Below, piece by piece: positions 35,808-45,479 of a stretch of DNA of 64,000 nucleotides. Made by a program: the position numbers and the translations under genes. Where the stretch lies: assembly GCF_042665255.1 (NCBI RefSeq), contig NZ_JBHTCD010000013.1. One strand, 5' to 3'. Each line of letters opens with the position of its first letter. Position 1 is the first letter of the stretch. The notes under the pieces are model-generated. The model did not search any database. It saw nothing but the letters and a program-made list of their open reading frames with translations, and was not told where the DNA came from. Origin of the DNA: Insolitispirillum peregrinum (GTDB lineage: Bacteria; Pseudomonadota; Alphaproteobacteria; Rhodospirillales; Rhodospirillaceae).

Positions 35808-36302
35808 TTATTGCCGGTAATAGGGGCTTTCGTCCTTCAGCCGGTCCAGCATCCCGTCCAGCAGGGTGCGGACGGTGGTAACATAGGCTTCGGCAGCCCA
35901 GATGCGGTACAGCGGTGCGCAGTTTGGCGCGCAGGTGCGCGGCCTGGTGTAGATCGGGTCAAGGATGGCGTCGTTGCTGTGCCGCAGGTCGGCCAGACGG
36001 GCCTCCATTCCCCCGGCCCCAAAGGCCTCGGGCGGATAGAACTCGCGGGCGGTGGCCAGCAGGATGCCTTCCAGACAGGCGCGCTGTTCGGTCAGGGCGG
36101 CGAGAATCTGTTCCTGCTCGCCCTTGTCATAGACCGCCTGTGCCTTGGCGTCGCAGCGGTCAGCCCGCTCGGCGGCGGCGTTCAGGCGGCCAAAGTCCAG
36201 CTTGCCGTGTTGCTCGGCGGCACTGGCGGCAGCGGGGTCCAGCATGGATACCCCTGCCAGAATCATGCTGCTCCACAGGGTCGTCTTCAGTCGATATGCC
36301 AC
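35808..36302 (-). CDS. exported protein of unknown function
   Basis: Protein of 164 residues with a signal peptide (about 1-28, ending AAASAAEQ) and four cysteines in the mature part, two of them in RTCAPNCAP. The remainder is helical and charged. No family was recognised; a distant relation to LprI-type (DUF1311) proteins is possible. It starts at GTG 36302 with GAGGT about 8 nt upstream. It lies 62 bp downstream of mutL and directly upstream of the methyltransferase-like gene. Confidence 0.65.
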   Translation of the reverse strand: MAYRLKTTLWSSMILAGVSMLDPAAASAAEQHGKLDFGRLNAAAERADRCDAKAQAVYDKGEQEQILAALTEQRACLEGILLATAREFYPPEAFGAGGMEARLADLRHSNDAILDPIYTRPRTCAPNCAPLYRIWAAEAYVTTVRTLLDGMLDRLKDESPYYRQ

Positions 36303-36364
36303 GCCTGACCTCGTGTTGTATCGGTGGTGTTGATCATCCGGTGGGGGGATACACCATAAGGGGG

Positions 36365-38260
36365 TTAGCGCCGTCCGAACAGTTTTTCAATATCTTTCAG
36401 CTTGAGTTCGACATAGGTGGGACGGCCATGGTTGCACTGGCCGGAATGGGGGGTGGCCTCCATCTGGCGCAGCAGGCCGTCCATTTCCGCCTGATTCAAC
36501 CGCCGCCCGGCCCGCACCGAGCCATGACAGGCCATGGTGGCGCAGACATCGGCCAGCCGGTCCTGCAGGCTCAGGGCCTGATCCCACTCGGCCAGATCGT
36601 CGGCCAGATCGCGCACCAGTCCGATCACGTCGGTATCGCCCAGCAGGGCGGGAATCTCCCGCACTACCAGCACACCGGCCCCAAAGGCTTCGAGTACCAG
36701 CCCCAGGTTTTCCAGTTCCTCGCGCCGGGCCAGCAGGCGGTCACAGGCCGGTTCATCCAGCTCGACCACCTCGGGGATCAACAGCATTTGCCGTTTCAGG
36801 CCGCTGTCGGCCAGCGCGGTTTTCATCCGTTCATAGACCAGCCGTTCGTGGGCGGCGTGCTGGTCAACGATCACGATGCCGTCGCTGGTCTGGGCGACGA
36901 TGTAGGTGTTGTGGACCTGCCCGCGCGCCACCCCCAGCGGAAAGGCGCTGGCCTGCTCGTCGGCCGGGCCTTCGGGCAGCGGTCGGCCCTGCGGCAGTGG
37001 TGCGGCGCTGTAGGCCGCCCCGAACACCGCGCCAAGATCCTCAAAGCCACCAGCCTGCGGCGCCTGTGCCTGCAGGGCGCGGTTGATCTGCCCACTGGAC
37101 GGTCGGGCCTGCGACCACAGCGAGCCAGCGCCGCCATGGGGCAACGGCAGCGGCAAGCGGGGCGGCGCCAGCGGGGCGGCGAGCTGATGCACCGGTTGCA
37201 GGGCGTCAAGGGCGGTTCCGGCAATCGAGGTTGAGGCCCGGTGCCCGGCCTGATCAAGCGTATGGCGCAGGGCGCTGACGATCAGCCCGCGCACCAGCGC
37301 AGAGTCGCGGAAGCGCACTTCGGCCTTGGCCGGGTGGACGTTGACATCGACTTCGCGCGGGGGGACGTCGAGGTACAGCGCCAGCACCGGGTGGCGGTCG
37401 TGGGCGAGGTAATCCTGATAGGCTCCGCGCACTGCCCCTTGCAGCAGGCGGTCCTTCACCGGGCGGCCATTGACGAACAGATATTGCTGCTGGGCATTGC
37501 CCCGGTTGTAGGTCGGCAACCCGATATGCCCGCGCAGGCGCAGCCCTTCGCGCTCGGTATCGACGGCCAGAGCGTTGTCGGCAAAGTCCCGCCCCAGCAC
37601 CGCCGCCAGCCGTCCGAGGCGGGCATCGAACAGGTCGCCAGGGGCGGCGTGATAGCGGAACAGGGTGCGGGTGCCGTCACTGAGCGAAAAGGCCACCGCC
37701 GGATGGGCCATCGCCAGCCGTTGCAGCATATCTTGTGCGTGTTGCAACTCGGTACGGGCGGCTTTCAGGAACTTCAGCCGCGCCGGTGTGGCATGGAACA
37801 GGTCACGCACCTCGACCCGTGTCCCCTTGGGCATCGCCGCCGGTTCGACCGGCTGGCGCAGCCCGGCATCAATGGCCAGCATCCACGCGCTGTCGGCGTC
37901 GGCGGTGCGCGAGGTGATGGTCATCCGCGACACCGAGGCAATCGACGGCAGCGCCTCGCCGCGAAACCCCAGAAAACCGATGTCGAACAGGTCATCGTCC
38001 GGCAGTTTCGAGGTCGCATGGCGCTCGACCGCCAGCGGCAGCTCGTCGGGGCCCATGCCTCGGCCATCGTCCTGCACCAGAATCAGCGCCTTGCCGCCAT
38101 CGACCATGGTGACGTCGATGTGCATCGCCCCGGCGTCGATGGCGTTTTCCACCAGTTCCTTCACCGCCGAGGCCGGGCGTTCGACCACTTCCCCGGCGGC
38201 AATCTGGTTCACCAGCGTATCAGGCAGCCGGCGGATGGTCAGGGCGGTGCGCAGGCTCAT
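36365..38260 (-). CDS. mutL: DNA mismatch repair protein MutL
   Basis: Dimeric GHKL ATPase linking mismatch recognition by MutS to strand removal, 631 residues. The N-terminal ATPase has NQIAAGEVVERPASAVKELV, DDGRGM and GFRGEALPSI. The C-terminal dimerisation domain contains DQHAAHERLVYE, which satisfies the DQHA(x)2E(x)4E metal-site motif of the latent endonuclease, together with ACHGSVRAG and CNHGRPT. This is expected for bacteria lacking MutH. It lies 9 bp downstream of pgi. Confidence 0.95.
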   Translation of the reverse strand: MSLRTALTIRRLPDTLVNQIAAGEVVERPASAVKELVENAIDAGAMHIDVTMVDGGKALILVQDDGRGMGPDELPLAVERHATSKLPDDDLFDIGFLGFRGEALPSIASVSRMTITSRTADADSAWMLAIDAGLRQPVEPAAMPKGTRVEVRDLFHATPARLKFLKAARTELQHAQDMLQRLAMAHPAVAFSLSDGTRTLFRYHAAPGDLFDARLGRLAAVLGRDFADNALAVDTEREGLRLRGHIGLPTYNRGNAQQQYLFVNGRPVKDRLLQGAVRGAYQDYLAHDRHPVLALYLDVPPREVDVNVHPAKAEVRFRDSALVRGLIVSALRHTLDQAGHRASTSIAGTALDALQPVHQLAAPLAPPRLPLPLPHGGAGSLWSQARPSSGQINRALQAQAPQAGGFEDLGAVFGAAYSAAPLPQGRPLPEGPADEQASAFPLGVARGQVHNTYIVAQTSDGIVIVDQHAAHERLVYERMKTALADSGLKRQMLLIPEVVELDEPACDRLLARREELENLGLVLEAFGAGVLVVREIPALLGDTDVIGLVRDLADDLAEWDQALSLQDRLADVCATMACHGSVRAGRRLNQAEMDGLLRQMEATPHSGQCNHGRPTYVELKLKDIEKLFGRR

Positions 38261-38269
38261 CGGGTCAGG

Positions 38270-39910
38270 TCACTTGCGATGCTGTTTGAAATGGGTGATC
38301 AGGCCGTTGGTCGAAGAGTCATGGCCGGTGATGGCCGCCGGGCTGTCCAGTTCGGGCAGGATCGCCTTGGCCAGTTGTTTGCCCAGCTCGACACCCCACT
38401 GGTCAAAGCTGTTCACCCCCCACAGCACCCCTTGCACAAAGATGCGGTGTTCGTACAGCGCCACCAGCAGCCCCAGAGTATAAGGGTCGAGGCGGTCGGC
38501 CAGCAAGGTGGTGGTCGGGCGGTTGCCGGGGAATACCTTGTGCGGCAGCAGGGCGGCAATCTGCTGCTCGTTCTTGCCTTCGGCGGCCAGCTCGGCGCGG
38601 GCTTCGTCGGCGGTCTTGCCGCGCATCATGGCCTCGGTCTGGGCAAAGAAGTTCGACATCAGTTTCAGGTGATGGTCGCCCAGCGGGTTGTGGCTGTGCA
38701 CCACCCCGATGAAGTCGCAGGGAATCAGGTGGGTGCCCTGATGGATCAGCTGATAGAAACTGTGCTGGCCGTTGGTGCCCGGCTCGCCGAACAGGATCGG
38801 ACCGGTGGTGTAGGGAATTGCTTCGCCGTCGCGGGTGACGCTCTTGCCGTTGCTTTCCATGTCCACCTGTTGCAGGTGGGCGGCAAAGCGGTGCAGGTAC
38901 TGGTCATAGGGCAGAACGGCGGTGCCGTGGGCACCCTGATAGTTGATGTACCACACCCCCAGCAGGCCGAGGATCACCGGCAGGTTGTCGCGCAGCGGAG
39001 TGGTGCGGAAATGTTCGTCCATCGCATGGGCCCCGGCCAGCAACTGGCTGAACCGCTCAAAGCCGATGGCGATGGCAATCGGCAGGCCAATCGCCGACCA
39101 CAGGGAATAGCGACCGCCCACCCAGTCCCAGAAGTCGAACATGTTGGCCGGGTCGATGCCAAAGGCGGCGCAGGCCGGTTCGTTGGTCGACAGGGCGACG
39201 AAATGCTGGCTGACCGCCTGTTTTCCCAGCGCCTTGACCAGCCACGCCCGCGCAGTGTGGGCGTTGGTCAGGGTTTCCTGGGTGGTAAAGGTCTTGGAGG
39301 CGACGAGGAACAGCGTCGAGTGTGGGCGGCACTGCTTCAGGCACTCGGCGATATCGGTGCCATCGACGTTCGACACGAAATGCACCGTCAGGCCGGGCTG
39401 GGCATAGGGCTTCAGGGCTTCGACCACCATCCGGGGGCCAAGGTCCGAGCCGCCGATGCCGATGTTGACCACATCGGTGATCCGCTCGCCGGTCGCGCCG
39501 CGCCAGTCACCGCTGCGCACGGCGGTGCTGAACTGCTCCATCTGCGCCAGAACGCGGTTGATGGCGGGCATCACGTCGTGGCCATCGACCAGAATCGGGC
39601 GGTTGCTGCGGTTGCGCAGCGCCACATGCAGGACAGCGCGGTTTTCGGTGTTGTTGACGTGCTGACCGCTGAACATGGCGTTGCGCTGGGCAATCAGCCC
39701 GCGCTGCTCGGCCAGCTCGGTCAGCAGGGCCATGGTCTCTTCGGTGATGCGGTTTTTCGAGTAATCGACCAGCAGGCCCGGCAAATGGTGGCTGAAGCGA
39801 GAGAACCGCGCCGGATCGTCAGCAAACAGGTCGCGCATCGGTCGGTCGGCCATGGCGGCGGCGTGGGCGACCAGTGCGGCGTGGGCGGCGGTTTGGGTCA
39901 GCAAAGACAT
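38270..39910 (-). CDS. pgi: glucose-6-phosphate isomerase
   Basis: Cytoplasmic glycolytic enzyme interconverting glucose 6-phosphate and fructose 6-phosphate. The 546-residue length and signatures VNIGIGGSDLGPRM, FVSNVDGTDI, SKTFTTQETLTN, VGGRYSLWSAIGLPIA and GVNSFDQWGVELGK are those of the large bacterial/eukaryotic type. ATG 39910 has AGGAGC about 8 nt upstream, and the 7-residue extension to 39931 is unlikely. It forms an operon with mutL and lies downstream of two M16 peptidase genes. Confidence 0.95.
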   Translation of the reverse strand: MSLLTQTAAHAALVAHAAAMADRPMRDLFADDPARFSRFSHHLPGLLVDYSKNRITEETMALLTELAEQRGLIAQRNAMFSGQHVNNTENRAVLHVALRNRSNRPILVDGHDVMPAINRVLAQMEQFSTAVRSGDWRGATGERITDVVNIGIGGSDLGPRMVVEALKPYAQPGLTVHFVSNVDGTDIAECLKQCRPHSTLFLVASKTFTTQETLTNAHTARAWLVKALGKQAVSQHFVALSTNEPACAAFGIDPANMFDFWDWVGGRYSLWSAIGLPIAIAIGFERFSQLLAGAHAMDEHFRTTPLRDNLPVILGLLGVWYINYQGAHGTAVLPYDQYLHRFAAHLQQVDMESNGKSVTRDGEAIPYTTGPILFGEPGTNGQHSFYQLIHQGTHLIPCDFIGVVHSHNPLGDHHLKLMSNFFAQTEAMMRGKTADEARAELAAEGKNEQQIAALLPHKVFPGNRPTTTLLADRLDPYTLGLLVALYEHRIFVQGVLWGVNSFDQWGVELGKQLAKAILPELDSPAAITGHDSSTNGLITHFKQHRK

Positions 39911-40068
39911 CGCAAAAGCTCCTGATGCCAAGCGAGCTGAAAACAGGTGACGAGGCGGAATATCCGTATTTCCCGTACCAGTTCAGTCTAACCAGCCCTG
40001 CGCCGATGGGCCAGTGTTTGCAGCACAGGAAAAGGCTTTTTTTCTCTATAGTTACATCTGGATGACAG

Positions 40069-40097
40069 GGCCCCCGGATGGATGTCATCCGGGGGAG
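40069..40097 (-). terminator. hairpin after the M16 peptidase pair
   Basis: A perfect 10-bp stem (cccccggatg, 40071-40080, with catccggggg, 40086-40095) has a 5-nt loop and lies about 10 bp beyond the stop codon. No T run follows on the minus strand. The rest of the 195-bp gap up to pgi holds no gene. Confidence 0.55.
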
Positions 40098-40105
40098 GGC
40101 CTTCG

Positions 40106-41476
40106 TCAGTGCGGGGCGGAAACCAGCCCGGCCGGTTTGCCAACCACCACGATGGTCAGGGCATCGGGGTTGTACAGGCGGGCGGCGGCGCGTTTGGCAT
40201 CGGCCAGCGTCACCGCCTTGATGTAGTCGTTGCGCTTGTACAGGTGCTCGATCGGGTAGCCCTGCATCTGGAGGGCGGTCAGGGTGCTGGCAACCGCTCC
40301 GGTGGAGGTGAAGCGCAGCGGATAGGCTCCGACCAGATAGGTCCTGGCGTCATCCAGCTCTTTCTGGGTCGGGCCGCTTTTGGCCATGCGGGCCATTTCT
40401 GCCTTGATCAGGTCGAGCGAGTCTTTCATGCGGGCGTTGTTGGTGGCAACGCCGCCAATCGACAGCGCGCTGTGGTCCAGCGGATAGAGGTAGTTATAGA
40501 CCGAATAGGCCAGCCCGCGCTTTTCCCGCACCTCGTTCATCAGCCGCGAGCTGAACCCGCCGCTGCCGAGGATGTAGTTGGCCACGTAGGCGGCAAAGAA
40601 ATCCGGGTCTTCGCGTTTCAGCCCCGGCCCGCCAAACACGGCCACCGCTTGCGGAATGTCGCGCTCGATCACCGTCAGACCGGCATTTTTCGGAGCGACA
40701 TCCGGCACGCTGACTGTTGCCGGGCCGGTGGCCGGAAGCGTGCCAAAGGTGCTGTCGAGCAGGGTTGCCAACTGGGCGGGGGTGATATCCCCGGCCACCC
40801 CGATCTTCATCTGGCTGCGCACCAGTTGCAGGGCGGTGAAGCTGCGCAGGTCGTCGCGGCTCAGGGCCTTGATGCTGGCTGGTGTGCCCTGTTCGGGACG
40901 GCTATAGGGGTGATCACCAAAGGCGGCCTTGTCCCACGCCTCCCCGGCGATGGTCTGCGGGTCATCCTGCGCAAAGGTCAGGCTGGTCAGGATCTGGTCG
41001 CGCACCCGCTCAACCGGCTCGTCGTCAAAGCGCGGTTCGGTCATCGCCTGTCGGAACAGGGTAAAGGCTTCGTCGCGGGTGTCGCTGGTGGTGCGCAACG
41101 AGCCGCTGAAGCTGTCCTTGTCGGCACTGAACGACAGGTCGATGGCTTTTTGTTCCAGACGGCTGCGGAACGCCTGACTGTCGAGATCGGCAGCACCTTC
41201 GTCGAGCAGACCGGCGACCATCGTCGCCAGCCCTTCCTTGCCGACCGGGTCCAGCGACGAGCCGCCCTTGAAGCCGACTGACAGGCTGAGCACCGGGATC
41301 GAGTGGTCTTCGACCAGCCAGGCTTCGATGCCGCCGGGGCTGACCACCTTGCGGGCGTCAATCGCCCATGCCGGGGAGAGCGCCCCAAGGGTCAGGACCA
41401 GAGCAGCAGCACCGACAGCGCGGCGGATGGTCCGGGGAGAGAGGGTAAAGCGGGGAGACTGGGTAAAGAAGGTCAC
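40106..41476 (-). CDS. M16-family peptidase-like subunit lacking the zinc motif
   Basis: Periplasmic protein of 456 residues with a signal peptide (to about residue 38, ALSPAWAID). The M16 fold is clear (LDPVGKEGLATMVAGLLDEG, SRLMNEVREKRGLAYSVYNY), but the HxxEH zinc site is absent, so it is probably the non-catalytic partner, as in alpha/beta processing-peptidase pairs. It starts at GTG 41476, overlapping the stop of the active partner by 4 nt (GTGA). The two likely form a heterodimer. Confidence 0.9.
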   Translation of the reverse strand: MTFFTQSPRFTLSPRTIRRAVGAAALVLTLGALSPAWAIDARKVVSPGGIEAWLVEDHSIPVLSLSVGFKGGSSLDPVGKEGLATMVAGLLDEGAADLDSQAFRSRLEQKAIDLSFSADKDSFSGSLRTTSDTRDEAFTLFRQAMTEPRFDDEPVERVRDQILTSLTFAQDDPQTIAGEAWDKAAFGDHPYSRPEQGTPASIKALSRDDLRSFTALQLVRSQMKIGVAGDITPAQLATLLDSTFGTLPATGPATVSVPDVAPKNAGLTVIERDIPQAVAVFGGPGLKREDPDFFAAYVANYILGSGGFSSRLMNEVREKRGLAYSVYNYLYPLDHSALSIGGVATNNARMKDSLDLIKAEMARMAKSGPTQKELDDARTYLVGAYPLRFTSTGAVASTLTALQMQGYPIEHLYKRNDYIKAVTLADAKRAAARLYNPDALTIVVVGKPAGLVSAPH

Positions 41477-42927
41477 GACGATTTCCCCTCCTGCGGGGCG
41501 GTCTGGTTGGTCGGAGCGGCCTTTTCTTCGGGCAGCAGCACGCCGATGGCCGAGGCCTTGCCGGTCAGCACGGCGCGGGCGGCGGCCATCACTTCGGCGG
41601 TGGTGACGCGGGCGATTTCCTGCGGCCAGTGTTCCAGCTGGTCGAGCGTCTGGCCGGTGCTGAGGGCATAGCCGATGGTGTTGGCCGATCCCTGCAACGA
41701 GTCGCGGGCGTAAATCACCCCGGCGCGCAGGCGCTGCTTGGCCATCTCGACCTCTTCGTCACTGACGCCCTGCGTCAACAGCTTGTCGATTTCGGCCCGC
41801 ACCACCGCTTCCCCGGCGGCCAGATCGGCCCCCGGACGGGGGGTGAAGGAGATCCCGAAGGTGCCCCAGTCAACAGCCGAAGCGTTATAGCCGCTGCCCG
41901 CCGCGGCGGCCAGCTTGTGGTCAATCACCATCGCCCGGTACAGGCGCGAGGTCGGGCCGCCGCCGAACAGCTCGTTCAGCACCTGCAGGGCATAGACATC
42001 GCGCCGGTTCTGGGCGGTGCCATGGCTGGGGGCGATGAACACCTGCCGCCAGGTCGGCTGCGACACCTGCGGGTGGTGCATCTCGATCCGTACCGTCGCT
42101 GGCGGCGGCAGGGTGCGGTTGCGCTTGCGCTCGATGGTCGGGCCGTGCTTCAGCGGGCCGTAATACTTTTCAGCCAGCGCCTTGACCTGCGGCACCGTCA
42201 CGTCACCGGAAATCACCACGATGGCGTTATTCGGCGCATACCATGTGTTGTAATAGTCGATGGCATCCTGACGGGTCAGCGCCTTCAGCTCGTCCGGCCA
42301 GCCGATGATCGGGTTGTGGTAGGGATGGGTCATCCACAGCGCATTGTTCAGCCGCTCGTTCAGCAGCTCGGCTGGTTCGTTTTCGGTGCGCGACAGGCGT
42401 TCTTCGAACACCACATCGCGCTCGGTCAGCACGTTCTTGTCATCCAGCCGCAGGTTGCGCATGCGGTCGGATTCCAGCTTCATCACCAGTTCGAGGTTAT
42501 CCACCGCGATGTTTTCGTAATAGGCGGTGACGTCCGAGCTGGTAAAGGCGTTGTCCTGCCCGCCGTGGCGGGCGATCAGCGGTGAGAACTCGCCGGGTTT
42601 GATGGTGTTGGTGCCCTTGAACATCAGGTGTTCCAGCAGGTGGGCCAGACCGGACTTGCCCGCCGGTTCGTCGGCGGCACCGACCTTGTACCACACCATC
42701 TGGCTGACCACCGGCACGCGGTGGTTTTCGACCACCACCACCTGCAAGCCGTTTTTCAGGGTGAAGGTTTTGGCATCGAACAGCTTGGCGTCGGCGGTGG
42801 GCGCGGCGGCAGCGACAGGAGTCGCCGGATCAGCCGCAAAAGCCGCAACCGGCGCCAGCAGGGCGACGGCGGCAACCGCCATCACGCTGGCTGAAGCGCG
42901 CAGGGAGGCTGGAAACAGAGTCTGCAT
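41473..42927 (-). CDS. M16-family zinc metallopeptidase
   Basis: Periplasmic insulinase-family peptidase of 484 residues. A signal peptide (to about residue 32, VAAFAADP) is followed by the inverted zinc motif HLLEH at residues 96-100, and the third ligand region NLELVMKLESDRM lies about 75 residues later. The C-terminal half has the partner-type LFGGGPTSRLYRAM. It is first of a coupled pair with the non-catalytic M16 gene. It probably degrades peptides in the periplasm. Confidence 0.93.
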   Translation of the reverse strand: MQTLFPASLRASASVMAVAAVALLAPVAAFAADPATPVAAAAPTADAKLFDAKTFTLKNGLQVVVVENHRVPVVSQMVWYKVGAADEPAGKSGLAHLLEHLMFKGTNTIKPGEFSPLIARHGGQDNAFTSSDVTAYYENIAVDNLELVMKLESDRMRNLRLDDKNVLTERDVVFEERLSRTENEPAELLNERLNNALWMTHPYHNPIIGWPDELKALTRQDAIDYYNTWYAPNNAIVVISGDVTVPQVKALAEKYYGPLKHGPTIERKRNRTLPPPATVRIEMHHPQVSQPTWRQVFIAPSHGTAQNRRDVYALQVLNELFGGGPTSRLYRAMVIDHKLAAAAGSGYNASAVDWGTFGISFTPRPGADLAAGEAVVRAEIDKLLTQGVSDEEVEMAKQRLRAGVIYARDSLQGSANTIGYALSTGQTLDQLEHWPQEIARVTTAEVMAAARAVLTGKASAIGVLLPEEKAAPTNQTAPQEGKSS

Positions 42928-43009
42928 GACAAGCCTTATCCGATGGAAAGAAAACAGGACCCCGATATGGGAGCACGCCTTGCCCCGCTCAAGTCAAATG
43001 AACAGGAGG

Positions 43010-43810
43010 TTATGCAGACGGGTTGGCCTGCTCGTGATCCGGGGGAGGGGTGGGAGAGGGTGGCTCAACCGGGGTAAAGCGGTTGCCATAGGTGCGCAGG
43101 CGGTCCGGCAGCGCCAGATAGCCGCTCTGCCGCACCACTGCGCCGTTGGTGGGGGCGGCATAGATCTGCTTGGCGGCTTCGACCAGCACCACGCCGGAAA
43201 AGCCGGGAAACCAGCGCCAGCCGATTTCCTCGATCGCCCCGGCCCACGCCCGCATCAGGCGCGAGGACACCGGCGGGCAGAACAGTGCCCGATGGACCGA
43301 CAGCGGGGTGAACATGGTGTCGCGTAACAGGGCCGACAGCTGTTGTGACGAATAGGGCTGGCCAGAGGCAAACGGTGTCCGTTCCAGTCGCGCCCACAGG
43401 CCTTGCCGGTTGGGGGTGATCACCATCACCCGCCCGCCATCGGTCAGCACCCGCCAGACTTCCCGCATCAACAGCCGCGAGTGTTCGGTGTTTTCCAGCG
43501 CATGGACCAGCAGGATGCGGTCAAAGGACCGGTCGGGAAAAGGCAGGGCCTCGTCTTCGCACAGCGTCACCAGCCCCGGCCCGTCGGCAGGCCACGGCAA
43601 GGCGCCCTGACTGGCCGGCATCACCGCAGCCACCCGCTCGGCTTCTTCGCGGAACGGGCGCAGATAGGGGGTGGCAAAGCCGATCCCCAGCACACGCAGG
43701 CCGCTGGTGTTCGGCCAGACCAAACGAATGCGCCGCCGGAGCAGGCGACGGGCGACCTGTCCCAGCGGGGAGTCGTAAAAGTCTCTGAGATCGACGACAT
43801 CCAGCCACAT
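43010..43810 (-). CDS. class I SAM-dependent methyltransferase
   Basis: Protein of 266 residues with a Rossmann methyltransferase core: LRVLGIGFATPYLRPF (donor-binding loop), LPFPDRSFDRILLVHALENTEHS and GGRVMVITPNRQGLW. It is of the type often encoded divergently from gloB in alphaproteobacteria. The substrate is unknown. ATG 43810 was kept although the upstream spacing is weak. The C-terminal 25 residues are proline-rich and probably disordered. Confidence 0.85.
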   Translation of the reverse strand: MWLDVVDLRDFYDSPLGQVARRLLRRRIRLVWPNTSGLRVLGIGFATPYLRPFREEAERVAAVMPASQGALPWPADGPGLVTLCEDEALPFPDRSFDRILLVHALENTEHSRLLMREVWRVLTDGGRVMVITPNRQGLWARLERTPFASGQPYSSQQLSALLRDTMFTPLSVHRALFCPPVSSRLMRAWAGAIEEIGWRWFPGFSGVVLVEAAKQIYAAPTNGAVVRQSGYLALPDRLRTYGNRFTPVEPPSPTPPPDHEQANPSA

Positions 43811-43965
43811 GGCGGTACTTTAGCACGGGCAGGGTGATAAATTCACGTTTTAAACCATGACCGTTCTGCCCCTTGCATCGTGCGTAGGGAACACGCCATC
43901 CTGAGAGGCAAAAGCGGCGACAGGCCGCGATCTGTGAAACCGTCCGGAACAAAGGGGCCATCCCG

Positions 43966-44745
43966 ATGGGAGCCTTGTCTGTCATTCGTCTGGCAATCCT
44001 GCCCGATTCTGCCAATTACACCTTTCTGATCCATGATGCGGCCAGCGGCCAGACAGCGGTGGTTGATCCCGGCGACGCCGGGCCGGTGCAGGAGGAGTGT
44101 CAGCGGCGCGGCTGGCGGCTGAGCCACATCTGGAACACCCACCACCATCACGACCACGTTGGCGGCAATCTGGCCCTGAAGGCGGCCACTGGCTGTACGG
44201 TGATCGGCTCGGCGGTTGATGCCGGGCGCATTCCCGGGCTGGACCGGACGGTGGCCGATGGCGACAGTTTCGACATCGGCGGCCATCCGGTGCAGGTGCT
44301 GGGAGTATCCGGCCACACCATCGGCCATATCGCCTTTTATCTTCCCGACGCGGCGGCGCTGTTCTGTGGCGATACCCTGTTCTCGCTCGGGTGCGGGCGG
44401 ATGTTTGAAGGCTCGCCGCAACAATTCTGGCAGGCGTTGTCCCGCCTGCGGGCCCTGCCCGATGACACGCTGGTCTATTGCGCCCACGAATACACCGAAA
44501 GCAACCTGCGTTTTGCCCTGTCGATCGAGCCGGACCATCCGGTACTGAAGCAGCGGGCACTGGTGATCACGGCCCTGCGCTATCAGGGCATGCCGACCGT
44601 GCCCTGTCTGCTGGGCGAGGAAAAGGCCAGCAATCCGTTCCTGCGGGTGGATCAGCCCGAGCTGGCGGCGCTGTTGGGGCGGGATGCCGGTGACCCGGCA
44701 GCGGTGTTTGCCGAGTTGCGCCGTCGCAAGGATGGCTTCTCGTGA
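43966..44745 (+). CDS. gloB: hydroxyacylglutathione hydrolase (glyoxalase II)
   Basis: Cytosolic metallo-beta-lactamase-fold enzyme that hydrolyses S-lactoylglutathione, finishing methylglyoxal detoxification. The binuclear metal motif THHHHDHVGG is at about residues 57-66, FCGDTLFSLGCGRMFEG provides further ligands, and YCAHEYTESN the last histidine. The length of 259 residues is normal. The ATG has AAAGGGG 8 nt upstream. Its stop overlaps the TRIC-type gene. Confidence 0.94.
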   Translation: MGALSVIRLAILPDSANYTFLIHDAASGQTAVVDPGDAGPVQEECQRRGWRLSHIWNTHHHHDHVGGNLALKAATGCTVIGSAVDAGRIPGLDRTVADGDSFDIGGHPVQVLGVSGHTIGHIAFYLPDAAALFCGDTLFSLGCGRMFEGSPQQFWQALSRLRALPDDTLVYCAHEYTESNLRFALSIEPDHPVLKQRALVITALRYQGMPTVPCLLGEEKASNPFLRVDQPELAALLGRDAGDPAAVFAELRRRKDGFS

Positions 44746-45425
44746 TCCCGGTATCGTTGGCGACAGCATCCGAGGCGGTGGCGGCGGTCGAACAGGCCTT
44801 GCTGGTGGTTGATCTGGTGGCGGTGGCGGTGTTTGCCATTTCCGGCGCGCTGGTGGCGGCGCGCAAGGAAATGGACCCGGTTGGCTTCATCTTTCTGGGC
44901 ACCGCCACCGGCATCGGCGGCGGCACGTTCCGTGATCTGGTCCTTGGGGTGCCATTGTTGTGGGTGCAACAGCCGGTCTATCTGTGGGTGTGCATCATTG
45001 CCTCGCTGGCGACCTTCTGGGGGGCGCGCCTGCTGGGCAGCCGTTATCGCGCCCTGTTGTGGATGGATGCGGTGGGGATGGCGATGTTTGCGGTGGCCGG
45101 AACGCAAAAGGCCACCAGTCTGGGGCATGGCCCGCTGGTGGCGACCCTGATGGGGGTGTTTACCGCCGCACTGGGTGGTCTGGTGCGCGACATGATGGCC
45201 GGGGAAGAGCCGTTGCTGTTCCACCGCGAGATTTACGCCACCGCTGCGGTGGTGGCCGGGCTGGGCTATCTGGGGCTGCTGGCGCTGGGCATTCCCGGCG
45301 AGCTGGCCGGGATGGGGGGCTTTGTCGCCGGGTTCATCACCCGCGCTGCCGCCATCCGCTATGGCCTGTCGTTGCCATCCTACCGACGCCCGGACCGACC
45401 GCTGGACGGGCCTTCCGGGCGTTAA
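44742..45425 (+). CDS. TRIC-type (UPF0126) membrane channel protein
   Basis: Inner-membrane protein of 227 residues with seven predicted helices in two homologous halves (FAISGALVAARKEMDPVGF, and FAVAGTQKATSLGHGP). Each half has the GGGTFRD or GGLVRDM motif. Bacterial relatives of trimeric intracellular cation channels have this structure; the ion is unknown. It starts at GTG 44742 within the gloB stop (GTGA), so it is coupled to gloB. Confidence 0.88.
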   Translation: MIPVSLATASEAVAAVEQALLVVDLVAVAVFAISGALVAARKEMDPVGFIFLGTATGIGGGTFRDLVLGVPLLWVQQPVYLWVCIIASLATFWGARLLGSRYRALLWMDAVGMAMFAVAGTQKATSLGHGPLVATLMGVFTAALGGLVRDMMAGEEPLLFHREIYATAAVVAGLGYLGLLALGIPGELAGMGGFVAGFITRAAAIRYGLSLPSYRRPDRPLDGPSGR

Positions 45426-45470
45426 GGCGTTGTGCAAAAAGTGGGAACCACTTTTGCGCTCACTGCTTTA
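45424..45470 (+). repeat. partial RIME-like module A
   Basis: The core gtgggaaccacttttgcgc directly follows the TRIC gene stop codon. It is a degraded half copy of the module seen at 943-1003. Confidence 0.65.
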
Positions 45471-45479
45471 ACCTGTTCC

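Noticed and set aside
37241..39925. 894-codon plus-strand open frame
   Set aside because: It is antisense to pgi and mutL, both with strong family motifs. Long antisense frames are common at this GC content.
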